NCBI GenBank assembly: GCA_009829735.1
Contig: CM020618.1
Span: forward strand, 32,588,894-32,652,893
Reading direction: 5' to 3'
Length of the DNA: 64,000 bases
Source of the DNA: Pyropia yezoensis
Lineage: Eukaryota > Rhodophyta > Bangiophyceae > Bangiales > Bangiaceae
Shown: positions 52,177 to 62,037 of the stretch, one piece after another
Position numbering within the stretch: the stretch's first letter is position 1
How the letters are laid out: the number at the start of each line of letters is the position of its first letter
The notes under the pieces: model-generated
Seen by the model: only the letters and a program-made list of their open reading frames with translations
What the model was told of the DNA's origin: nothing
Database searches by the model: none
Made by a program: the position numbers and the translations under genes

Positions 52177-53845
52177 CCCACGCTTCCCGCCCCGTCCCGC
52201 CCGAGGGCCGCCTTGCTTTGCCATCATCGCATGATGTCGTCGATATTATTTACACACGGTGCGGACGCACGGCCCACACAACCCCCCACTCCACCCCACC
52301 CTTCGGCCCTGCGCGGGTGCCCGGCCGATGACATTTAATCAGGAACGGGCCAACTTTTTCGCTAGAAGACGCCGTGTCCGGCTGGGCGCCTCCACACCGC
52401 CCCGCCTCAACCCCCCCCCCACCAACGTCGCCGCCCCGCCACGCCCAGTAAAGAGTACCTGTTTGCGGACGTCTGGCTTGCTACCCCATGAAGCAACGTG
52501 AAGCACAGCAGCTCAGGACACAAAAAAACGCGCTTCTGTCTCCAGGTACCCGTTGGTGCCTGTCTGGCGCGTCTCTCTGCGCATTTTCTCGGTGTTGTGG
52601 AGAGTTTTCAACCAATGAGATACACCCGTTCTGACCCAGATGTCCGCCCTTAACTGGGCGTGCCGCACACTCCCTCCCACCGACCTAACCGCCCCGTCTG
52701 TGTAGCCACAGCCCGGCCCCGCCACCGCCATCACAGCCCGACCCGCACCTCGGAGGATCCCCCGTGGCGGTGCGCACGTCCTTGACCGAGGGCGAGACAC
52801 GGCTGGCCATTTGCGATCACGATAACTCTCGACTACACCGCGCTCTCGCGATGCGCGGCAGGCTGTTGCGCGGTCGTCGCCGCCTGTGGAACGGCTGGCA
52901 GCGGAACGGCCTCGTGCAGGGGAGCATCAGTGTAGGGATGGTAAATCTGGTCCGGACAACGTCACGGAATGAGTTCCCATTGGCTGAGAGACTGGATGCA
53001 GGTGGCACCCAGCTGGGCCCTCGCCCGCCCCAGTCGGCTGATCTTCGACCGCTGTGCTGTAGCATACTGTATCCCAAACCAGGACACCGCATTGGCCGCT
53101 GAGGAGGCCATGCACATACAGTGTTCTGTACTGTATGTACAGGTCACCTCGTTGGAAATCCAGCCCAAACAAAAAAAACAAAAAAAAAAACAAGACAACA
53201 CTTGCTCGGATTTCTGGCTGGGGCTCCCCGCGCCTCCGTACATACAGTACTGTAACCTCTGTTGACTTCCACGTTTTGGTCCACCCCCTATTTACACCCC
53301 GCGAGGACGCCACGAGGAGCTCCTCGCCTGTGCGGGTCTAATATTTTTATTTAGCGGCCACGGCGATCATTGGTCGCCCTTCTGCCTCTCCCTTTGCGCG
53401 CTTTGAAGGTCCATGGGGGACCTCGTGGACCATCTGACGGACGTAGGTTCCTATGTAAACACTATGAAACTGGTGATTCTCTGGCCTGTCCTATTTACCC
53501 GCCGTGGTCAGATTGTCCCGCGAGAAGGATACAGTGCCAGCGCCTCACGGCCATCCCGAATACCGACAAGTCATCCGCGGTCAGGCTACGTACCGACACT
53601 CCCCCGGCGAAAAAATGGACCAATCAGGCTGCGACTCGGACTGGGGCGACCGGGCAAACGCTGACGTGGTGCTGGACGGATGCTTGCTTTGTGGAAAGGG
53701 TGTCAACAAGGTGCAAGGCGAGACGACAGACGCGATCATCCTGTTGGATTAAATATCCCTATTATCTTCCTGTGTGCTGTGTGCCCTGTCCCTGGTGCAT
53801 TCCCTGTGTGCCCTGTCCGCGCGCCGCGGGGGGGTACTCGTGACG

Positions 53846-54502
53846 ATGCCGCGTCGGTCCATCCATACCGCCAATGGTGGCGCCCTGCACGGTGCCGTCG
53901 AGACGTTAGTGCTCGTGCTGCTGTTTTTTGGCCTGCTGACGGGCGTCCCCGGCGCCGCCTCCTCCCCCGTCGACGACCTCACGGCGGGGAGGAGCCGTAG
54001 CGGAATGGCTGCGGCGGCGATCTTTATTGCCCTTGAGTGGGACAACACGTACTCCGTTCCTGGCCGTCTCAACAACCCCCGGCCGGCGGCGCGGCCAGAG
54101 CCTGTGGCCGCCCAGTATGTACCGACTGCCATGCTTATTGCCTGTAGGGCCGCTTGTGACCGCCTGCAGGGATCGGGTCTGACACCCCGAGGGGCGGCAG
54201 CCGACGAAGAGCCCCTGCGGCTGATCTCCTCTGTGGTGGCACTCAACGCGGCCGACGGACTCGCTGTTGCGGTTGCAGAGCTCGCCCTCCGGGCGATGTG
54301 GCAAGACGCTCACCCGCCAGTGGCACACGTGGCACCGGCGTTTGCGGCGGACGTCTCTGCAATGCGACACTGTGTGGACGCTGCCAAGGCCCCTATCGGA
54401 GACAATGGGGACCCGCCCGCGTCGGCGCTGGACCCCCCCGCCGGCTTGTTCAGTGCGAGTGGGTATCCCGAGGGGGATCATTTTTCGAATGTCCCTTTGT
54501 AG
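53846..54502 (+). CDS. Unknown protein, paralogue 1 of a convergent pair, 218 residues
   Basis: I do not recognise the family. The ATG at 53846 is chosen because the paralogue at 56266–55481 aligns from the same Met (MPRRSIHTANGGALHGAVE against MPGHAAHSLHGGAAHFAVD). Shared blocks include FFGLLTG, VPTAMLIACRA, EEPLRLISS and VAELALRAMWQDAHP. It is mainly Ala-rich helices without a signal peptide; the hydrophobic stretch LVLVLLFFGLLTG could be a buried helix or a membrane segment. It is shorter than its partner at the C-terminus. A very distant link to the antisense-protein family (FG, then xVPT, then a Leu-rich helix) is speculative. Confidence 0.6.
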   Translation: MPRRSIHTANGGALHGAVETLVLVLLFFGLLTGVPGAASSPVDDLTAGRSRSGMAAAAIFIALEWDNTYSVPGRLNNPRPAARPEPVAAQYVPTAMLIACRAACDRLQGSGLTPRGAAADEEPLRLISSVVALNAADGLAVAVAELALRAMWQDAHPPVAHVAPAFAADVSAMRHCVDAAKAPIGDNGDPPASALDPPAGLFSASGYPEGDHFSNVPL

Positions 54503-55480
54503 GAGGTCCACGGCCCCGGCAGTGTGTGGGTGGTTTGTCTGTACGACGGGTACTGGGGTGCGTGGGGACGTATGGGTGGTTCTTGTACAAATTGTTTTCC
54601 ATCGCGTTGTCCATCACGTGTCCAGGCCCCCACACGGGTGCCTGGGAAGCCCATTGCGGGCGCCCCCCCCTCCCCCCCCCCCCCCCCCCCCCCTCCCTAT
54701 CTGGCGGCTACTGTGCGCCATGGCCTCGTCGGGGTCCCCGGTCTTTTGTTTCTGGTCCATGGGACGGACACGGAGTACCCCAGACGCCCTCGGCCCGTGT
54801 GGAGGTCCCATTTCGAGGCGCAAGAGGGCAGTGACGGCCAAGCAGGTCAGCACGGGCGCCTGGACGTGGGCCGACGTGTCTGTCGCGTCGCCCATTGTGG
54901 CGCGGCAGCTCGCGTAGCGTAGCTGCGCGAGGACAAGAAGGTGAAAAAGTACTTGTCTGCCTGCCCCCCCCCCCCCCCCCCCCCCATTGTGGCCCGCATT
55001 GGTGAGTAGGGCACGTGGACGATACGGTTTTTTGTACAGGTGGTGGGCCGGGGGCACGCTACACAACGCCAACGCACGGTCGGCCAATGACACGACCACG
55101 GACACGACGTGTAGAAACATGGGAATGAGCTATGCAAAACATGACACGCCTCCAACCCGCCCACATCTCTTTCACCATTGACAGAACATGTGGTCAAGTG
55201 TTGGCACAGAGGCGTTCCACATGCGACAAAGTAGCTCTCATTGGTGGGGCATGAGAAATCGCCCCCCCCCCCCCCCCCGAACAGAAAAGGCAGCATCCTT
55301 TACATGCTTACCGCACACACGACCAAGAGAGTCGTCGTGTGAGCTCCCGTAGGCGCTCTCCAAACGGGCGTTTCCCGACACGGCGTGGATGTACCGGGTG
55401 ATGCACGGCACAGGGTCAAAGACAAAAGAAGGCGGGAGAGGTTTCTTGGGCGGGAGAGGTTTCTTGGGCCCTTACGTCCA
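54503..55480. other. Spacer between the convergent paralogues
   Basis: About 1 kb with no supported gene. C runs lie at 54672–54693, 54964–54985 and 55262–55278. An 18–19-bp duplication (gggagaggtttcttgggc) sits near 55432–55470. Confidence 0.5.
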
Positions 55481-56266
55481 CTATCGCCCCCGTGTGCTGC
55501 GCATGGCCAGGCGCAGACTCCGGCGACGGGACGGCGGGGAGGCTTCCGGGACCGCCGCCTCCTCAACGTGCTGCCCCGTAGCCTCTCCCGCGACAACGGC
55601 CGCTGTCGCGGTGGTGCCAGCTTCCAATACGAGGTGCATGTCAGGGTACTTACTGACAACGGCCAGGTCCGCCGGGATACAAACCGCAGACGGCCATGCA
55701 CCCGTGCCCGTGCCGGTGGGAGCCATTGCCGCGTCCACGCAACGCCGCATGGACGCAACGTCTGCGACGGAAACGAACGAAGCGGCGCGCACGGTGGGAT
55801 GAGCGTCCTGCCACACCGCGCGGAGGGCCAGCTCGGCAATGGTGACGGACAGCCCCTCAGCCTCGTTGAACGCCATCAGAGAGTAGATCAGCCGCACGGG
55901 CTCTTGATCGGCTTCCGCCGCGTCCGCCGCCAGGCCACAACTCTGCAGCCGCCGACAGACGGCGCGACACGCAATGAGCAAGGCCGTGGGCACGTGCTCG
56001 CAGGCCACCGGCTTCTCCCGAGCCGGAGGGCGCCCGACACTCGCACGGGCAGCCACACAGTACAGGTTTTCCCACTGGACAGCCACGGCCACCGCTGCTA
56101 GGGCCATTCCTCCGTGACACATTGCCGCGCCGTCCTCGCTGTTACGGGAAGCGGCGGCGCCGAGGGCACCCGTGAGCAAGCCAAAAAAGCGCAAGTAGTC
56201 TACAAACACATCGACAGCAAAGTGAGCCGCCCCACCATGAAGGCTGTGCGCCGCATGCCCCGGCAT
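55481..56266 (-). CDS. Unknown protein, paralogue 2 of a convergent pair, 261 residues
   Basis: It is homologous to the product of 53846–54502 over ~190 residues: FFGLLTGALGAAAS, HVPTALLIACRAVCRRLQ, DQEPVRLIYSLMAFNEAEG, IAELALRAVWQDAHPTV and SMRRCVDAA are shared or nearly so. A C-terminal extension ends in a basic stretch (SRRRSLRLAMRSTRGR) that could bind nucleic acid or act as a nuclear signal. Conservation at the protein level with different DNA, in a single open frame each, suggests that both copies have been under selection. No known domain is recognised and the role is unknown. The pair arose by an inverted duplication. Confidence 0.65.
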   Translation of the reverse strand: MPGHAAHSLHGGAAHFAVDVFVDYLRFFGLLTGALGAAASRNSEDGAAMCHGGMALAAVAVAVQWENLYCVAARASVGRPPAREKPVACEHVPTALLIACRAVCRRLQSCGLAADAAEADQEPVRLIYSLMAFNEAEGLSVTIAELALRAVWQDAHPTVRAASFVSVADVASMRRCVDAAMAPTGTGTGAWPSAVCIPADLAVVSKYPDMHLVLEAGTTATAAVVAGEATGQHVEEAAVPEASPPSRRRSLRLAMRSTRGR

Positions 56267-57319
56267 GACGGCAACGTTCCCCGGGGGGGCTGCTGCTCTC
56301 GAAAACCCGTCTCACAGGCGACACACGCACCGCACCGCCACCACCACCCGCCGACTTGGCCACCACCCCGGGAGGCGGGCGAGGGGGGGAAGGGCAAGGA
56401 GCAACGAAGAGGCCACGCGGCTGTGGGGCGGGGGCGCGGCTCGGGGGCGGCACGCCAGCAGCGGTGCCGGCGCCGTTTGAAAAACCGCGCCGACCGTGCT
56501 GGCGCGATCCGCTCCCCTCCCCCAACAGAGCCGCCGCGCCCGTGGTCCCCCCTACGGCCAAGCCGCCGATCCACCTCCCTGGCGACGCCCTCTCCCCCCC
56601 CCCCCCCCCCCCCCCCCCCTCCCCCCCCCGCCCCAACCAACCCTGGTCACCAACCCAGCCCAGACGACGATCGGGCAAGTCGCAAAGGAGGGTCGTGGTG
56701 GCGCGACGGCGTGGGTGAGCGGGCGTCCCGACAATGGCGCGTGGTGGTGCGGCTTCACGGTGAGGGGGCGGCGTGCGTGCGGGCCGCTTCAATATACAGA
56801 CATCGCTGGCAGGGTAGGGGGCCGGAACGAGTGTCGCATCTTGCCACTGCGAGACGTGTCCGCAGTTTCCATGGGCGACCCGACCGCGCTTACAGCAGTG
56901 CCGGACGGCGTCCAAGATCTCTCGATTAGGCAGGCCACGTGTGCTGCTCAGCGCTCAGCGTGTCCACGCACTTTGTAGCGTAGCCAGTCTGGACCTAATG
57001 TCGACCACTCTCGATGCGATCCTTGGTCTCTGTGTACTACATGAGATGTACGACATACCACGTTGTAGAGGAGACTGGGGGGAGTCAAATGGTATTTGTC
57101 ATTTTCTGAGGCCTCTTGTTCTCTCTAAACTATGAGGAGGGAAGGCAAAAGTACGGTCAGTTATGTGCTCCCCAAAGTCGACCACGTGTTGGGGCCAATG
57201 AGGGCACCCGATGTGCTCACCGTCGCGGGCTGGGTGGGTGCCGGCGCGCGTGTGGGCGGGCGTCCTTTGCCGCCCATCGGAACGGGACCGTTGCGCGCGC
57301 GGGCGCTTTTAGCTGCATT
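56267..57319. other. Intergenic region
   Basis: No supported gene in about 1 kb. A C run lies at 56594–56619. The stretch 56930–57130 has lower GC. Confidence 0.45.
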
Positions 57320-57950
57320 GCCGGCGGCTTGCCACTGGTGCGCCGTCGCTTTTTGGCTGTCCGCCGCGTCGCGGCGGGTGCTCGGCCACTTTCGGCCGGC
57401 GGTCGGGTGGCGGCGGGTGCTCGGCCGCTTGTGGTCTCTCGTCTGGTCGCCGCGGGTGCGCTGGTGCTTTTGGCTGGCCGTCGGGTAACCGCTGGTGCCC
57501 CACCGCTATTGGACGGCCGTTGGTTCCTCGCGGATCAATCCACGGCTCCTTTTTGGGCGGCCGTCTGGTTGCGGCGGGTAGCGGTGCGTGCCTGGCCGCG
57601 ATTCACCTTTTGGGTGGTCGCGGCGGGTTCTCGGCCTGGCTGTTCTGTCTGGCAGTCTGCCACGGGTGCTCGGCCGCTCCTGGCTCCCCGCCCGGTCGTA
57701 GCGGTGGAGCGGGTGCATTTTGCCACCCGGCTGGTCGCCGCTGGTGCCCCGCTGCTTTCAGCCAGCCGTGGGGTCCTGGCGGATCATGCCACGGGTGCGT
57801 TTGGCCCGCCGTTGGGCCGCCGCTGGTGCGCCGCCGCGTTTGGCTGGTGGTCGGGTCGCCGCGGAGTGCTCGGCCGCATCTGGCGTCCCGCCCGGTCGTG
57901 GCGGGTGCGCGCGCGTCCTTGGCCTCCCGGCGGCGGGTCGCGGCGCGTGC
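57320..57950 (+). repeat. Degenerate 39-bp minisatellite
   Basis: Units at 57371, 57410, 57449 and 57488 begin gcggcgggtgctcggcc-like and are 39 bp each. More diverged units extend to either side. As 39 is a multiple of three, a frame stays open through the array and reads a 13-residue unit (VAAGARPL...). I regard the array as a repeat rather than a gene, since the amino-acid pattern follows the DNA repeat and no non-repeat domain is attached. Confidence 0.75.
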
Positions 57951-58472
57951 GCAGGCGTGCTTGGCAAGTGTGCACGGCAGAAGCTATGGACGAACTCCCG
58001 TCGCCGGTCGACGCTGCAAGACTGCTGGGCTTCTCCCCAACGCATCCGCTGGTGTACCTTGCTCGTATCCTACAGGGGACGTGTGAGCAGTTGGCGTTGT
58101 GCACCAATCACGAGGTAACTTGTGCACAGAACCGACAGGACTGGCGCGTGGACACTCTCACACCCAAGCGACGTATGCGCTCACGGTTCTGTCCACGGCG
58201 GGCGTGGTACCTCGTCCAGTGCACTGGCCATACACCTGCTGCTACAACTGTGTGGGGCGCGGCCCGCGTATCCACACAGACACGCACCGGGTAGAGATGT
58301 CGGATGGTTAACGATGCCAGTGCTTCGTTCTTGCTCAGTGAACACAAGTGATCCAAGTACGCGTCCAGCATTCAAGTACTCACGTTGGACGCCACGTGGC
58401 ATGAAATGCGTACCACGATCAATTACTACGTGTTCCGACGTTCTCCAAGAAAGGGAACCAGGGCGGGTCCGT

Positions 58473-58486
58473 GTTATGTACATAAC
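58473..58486. repeat. 14-bp perfect palindrome GTTATGTACATAAC, copy 3
   Basis: Pair partner 327 bp away at 58800–58813. Confidence 0.85.
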
Positions 58487-58799
58487 GACACCAGTGCGTG
58501 TTGGTCCTCCAGGTCGCTCTTTGCGGCCGCACTCGTTTTGTACAAAACACAACCACATGAACCGTTCTTCAATAAACCGCAAAGAAATCCGTGCCGCATC
58601 ATGCGCCATCGTCATCGACTGCAAAAATGGGCACGATCGTCCGAATGTTTTATGTCTGTCGATTTCGTTCGCGAGATCAGTCCGCGTGATTTGCCACCGA
58701 ATAAACGGTCATGCCGCCTGTAAACCACATTCATGTGATCGAGTGCCCGATCCGCTGTGTTGACAAGTCTTGGGGTTGGGGCCAGCCGATCTGTGTCGC

Positions 58800-58813
58800 G
58801 TTATGTACATAAC
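58800..58813. repeat. 14-bp perfect palindrome GTTATGTACATAAC, copy 4
   Basis: Its left context tcgc equals that of copy 1. Confidence 0.85.
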
Positions 58814-58982
58814 AGCACCCCCCCCCCCCCTGATCTTGATGGCTTCCTGCCCGGCACACTCGTCCGTGTATGTCGCGGTACTTGTTACTGTCAAATACCC
58901 CCTGAAATGGTTGTGTAATAGCATGAGCAGCTTTGTTTGTTGTTGATTTTTTCACACCCCACAAATCGTTTGTCGGATGCGC

Positions 58983-59146
58983 TGGCGGGTCTTGTGAACA
59001 GGGCGCTGAGTGACACGTACAGTTGTGCGCGTCCCGTTCCTGTTCACTCCCGCCAACCGCGCGGTGGCGGGTCTTGTGATCAGGGCGCTGAGTGACACGT
59101 ACAGTTGTGCGCGTCCCGTTCCTGTTCACTCCCACCAACCGCCGTC
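58983..59146. repeat. 82-bp direct tandem duplication
   Basis: Two copies starting tggcgggtcttgtga (58983 and 59065) that differ at a few positions. Confidence 0.85.
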
Positions 59147-59636
59147 GTCCTGCCGGACAGTTCCCCCTCTACTCGACGGACGTCCCCCGCCTTTCCACAC
59201 CGCCTTTTTCCGGCTGGCGATTTTCTCCAGCCGAAGAACAATCCTTCCCGGCTTCCTGTTGTCCTCGACGGCAACCTGAGGCCTCTGGGCGGTTCGGGTG
59301 CATATCGACGGTGATGGAAGCCAATGGTGGTGGCCATCATGACCACGAACGCGACCACAGCACCGGTAGCTCTGGTTGTGGCCGTGTTGGTCACGACGGT
59401 GGTCCATACGGCGGATGCACTCCTGTCGGTGTCAGCGGCGGTGGTGGCGGTGATGACCGCAACGGGGGTGGATCTGGTAGTGGTACCGGCGAAGGACACC
59501 GCCACCGTCCGTCCTATGGCGGTGATCGCAACGGTGGCAACGAGGACCGCGACGTCGCTCCACTCTTGTCGTTCCATGGAGCTGGCTACGCGGCCTCGAT
59601 TGACACTATGTGCGTGCATCGAGAGTTTGGTCGCTC
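59147..59636. other. Region without a supported gene between the 82-bp and 87-bp repeats
   Basis: Weakly repetitive GGTGG/ACGG-rich sequence around 59320–59560. All open frames follow the repeat pattern. Confidence 0.4.
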
Positions 59637-59800
59637 CGCCCACGACCATGCCTTTCCTGTGGTGGACGGCTCTCATCGCCTGTACACGCTGCGGCGTATG
59701 CTGGTGGGGGCGGACAGTGCGCCCGCCCACGACCATGCTTTTCCTGTGGTGGACGGCTCTCACCGCCCTTAGCTCTCATCGCCTTTACACAATGCAGAGG
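59637..59800. repeat. 87-bp direct repeat
   Basis: The block cgcccacgaccatgc ... gtggacggctctca starts at 59637 and again at 59724. A short further piece (gctctcatcgcct) follows. Confidence 0.8.
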
Positions 59801-60130
59801 CTGGTCGCTGGTACAGCGTTTCGGTTGTGGTAGGACCCCCCAAATCCCATTCGATTCTACTCTGGTACGATGGGTTTTCTATACATTGACCACCCGACGC
59901 GCCCGTTTGGGCGATGGCGACTGCCCTGTACGCGCTGTACAACTCGGACCGGGCGTCTTTGTTTGATTCATCTCTGCCCCCCCTTGCCGTCAACTTAACT
60001 TTGCTTCCCCACCACGACGCTGCTCCAGCCGGAGGGCCTTCCCGGGTCGTGTAGGCAACAACTGCCAAGACAGTCACTGAGGGAACTTCAGGAATGCGGG
60101 CTGGGATGGAGGGGGGAGGGGGACAGCTTC

Positions 60131-60159
60131 GGGGGGGGGGGGGGGGGGGGGGGGGGGGG
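60131..60159 (+). repeat. Poly(G) run, 29 bases
   Basis: Uninterrupted G run. Confidence 0.9.
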
Positions 60160-61107
60160 CGGGCACATTGGCACGTGGAAACCCCAAGCACTGTGCCGCC
60201 CGCCTGACTGCAGCAGCCGCAGCCTCCGCCGGTACCAGCGGCCCCCCATCGGTAGCAGTCACTCCACACGCGTACCAACAGCCCCCCCCTCCCCCCCCCC
60301 CCCCCCTCCCCGGCTGCAGCAGCGGGAGGAGCCGTCTCGCTCTCAGTAGCAACGGCCCACCACCGGAAGAAGCTACCCACCACCGGTGGCACCCACCGAC
60401 CCCCCTCCCCCGCCAGTGTTGTTAGCCACCGCCCCCCCCCCCCACAGCAGCAGCCGCCGCCCCGGCCACAGCAGACGCCCCTCTATGCCGGTATCAGCCG
60501 CACCCACGCCGGTAGCAGCCGCTCTTTCCCGGCTACATCAGCCGCTTCCCGCCGCAACCACCGGCCATCCTGGCCAGCAACCCTCACCGACCATCCGCAC
60601 CGGTTACCGCCGCATGAAACCTCAGGTCGCCATCGCCACCGCTGACCATCGCCATCAGCCACCCCCGCGGCCACAGCCTCCTGTCCCCGCCGCTGGCAGC
60701 CACCCCACGCCACTGCCGCCAGCCACCACCGCCGGCCAACCACGCCAGCCATCCCGGAGGCCACTGCCGCATGCAAAAGCCGTCGAGCGCCGCCGCCGGC
60801 CACCCCCACCGGCCACCCCAGCAGGCCACCGCCTCCGCAGCCGCCGCAGGCCACCTCCGCAGGCAATCTCCGCCGGTTACCCATGTCGGCCACCCTCACC
60901 TGCCCCCGTCGCAAGGCACACCCGCCGGCCACTGCCGCAGGCTGCTGCTGCCCGCCATCTTCTCGCACCACTCCTCCCGGTTGCACCTGGGGTGCGGTGC
61001 GGCAGCTCGCCTCTGCCGCCTACGTGCACGACGCGTGCAGGGACTGGCACACTCTGGGCTTTTAGCTGGCTCTATAATGGCTCCTCGAGTGGTCGAGCCC
61101 TTAAAAC

Positions 61108-61110
<3 letters not shown>

Positions 61111-61158
<48 letters not shown>
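61111..61158 (+). repeat. Poly(C) run, 48 bases
   Basis: The longest homopolymer in the window. Confidence 0.9.
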
Positions 61159-61159
<1 letters not shown>

Positions 61160-61449
61160 TTAGCAGGCATTTAACAATGAACCTGGCACCGAGAGTTGTT
61201 ATATGCAGACTCCTTTTGCACGGCGGAAGTAAACGGATAAAGTGATGGGGACAGGGGTGGCCCATCTGAAAGAGCTTCTTAGTCGCTCTTGTTAACTTCC
61301 TCAACCCCCAGACTGCCGCTACCCACCGCCACAGGCCACCCCGCATTGACCGCTGCCGAGAGGCGTCACAGCTGGCCCCCACCGCTGGCCCCTGTCGCCG
61401 GCCACGAAGGCGGCCCCCTGCAGCGGCCCACCACCGCAGTGCACCACCG

Positions 61450-61812
61450 TGTAGCAATATGGTTGTCCGTATTGTGACCCTAATATCAGGGGGGCTACTT
61501 CTAACCCTTATCTTTCAATTTGATAGTTCGTACTGGTCACGGTATCTATAAGTTACGTATGACCAGAGGGACTTGCATCTTGGGGTGGAGGGTAGTTAGT
61601 AGTGTCTCCGAGGGTTTATAACGAGGGGGCCGGTGGCGAATCCACCGCCGGCCAAGGTAGAACAACAAACCCCTCCCATTTGGGCTCCCATCTTGGTCCC
61701 GTGGCTTGCGCTCCAAGGACAGCAACCTTGGCCTCCCGGTGACGTTGGTGCCGATCCCCCTTGGTGAGTGATCCCTGAGAGTGGACGTGCGACGGATTCC
61801 TATTGTGCTACA
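61450..61812 (+). repeat. 5' LTR of element D, 363 bp
   Basis: Starts TGTAGCAATATGG and ends TTGTGCTACA. The core promoter motif TTTATAA lies at 61615–61621, about 165 bp into the LTR. Confidence 0.95.
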
Positions 61813-61813
61813 T

Positions 61814-61824
61814 TGGTGGAGCAG
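61814..61824 (+). promoter_or_regulatory. Primer-binding site of element D
   Basis: TGGTGGAGCAG, one base after the LTR. It begins with the complement of a tRNA CCA end. The tRNA is not assigned. Confidence 0.65.
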
Positions 61825-62037
61825 CGGGGGACGGGTTTCCGTCACCCTTGTGGTGACGCCGTCTTCGGCCCTGGCACACGGATAGGGATCTGGTCCTTTT
61901 CTTGTACTCGTGGTGTTGCGACCTGATCGATTGTGTTGAGATCTTACCTGTGACTGTGATCTACTGTTACTCTCCCCAATCTACCCCCTCGCTCTCTTGT
62001 TCGTGGTGATTGATACGTCGGTTGACTGATTGTGACC
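61825..62037 (+). other. 5' leader of element D
   Basis: About 210 bp of untranslated leader equal to that of B and C. It probably carries the packaging signal. Confidence 0.5.

Larger units (their letters stand above)
50362..53845. other. Gene-poor region with long G/C runs and a 68-bp duplication
   Basis: About 3.5 kb without a gene that I can support. It contains a 34-base G run (50398–50431), C runs of 25 (51700–51724) and 36 bases (52138–52173), a 68-bp tandem duplication (51975–52110), A-rich runs near 53169–53190 and two TACAGTACTGTA-like palindromes (near 53110–53145 and 53236–53255). Confidence 0.5.
57951..58982. other. Intergenic region with lower-GC island and palindrome pair
   Basis: About 1 kb without a supported gene. 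It has lower GC from about 58310 on and holds the second pair of the 14-bp palindrome. Confidence 0.45.
59801..61449. other. Gene-poor region with G/C runs and Pro/Ala-coding-like degenerate repeats
   Basis: It contains a 29-base G run (60131–60159), a broken C run near 60286–60307 and a 48-base C run (61111–61158). The stretch 60480–60960 consists of degenerate ccggccacc-type repeats that keep a frame open on the plus strand without any domain. No gene is supported. Confidence 0.5.

Noticed and set aside
53504-53752. 82-codon plus-strand frame before the first paralogue
   Set aside because: Short, no motif and no counterpart upstream of the second paralogue.
57116-58294. 392-codon open frame on the plus strand as a gene
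   Set aside because: Most of it is the in-frame 39-bp minisatellite. The ends show no domain, and other frames are open as well.
60386-61174. 262-codon Pro/Ala-rich frame as a gene
   Set aside because: The composition follows degenerate ccggccacc-type DNA repeats and ends in a 48-base C run.
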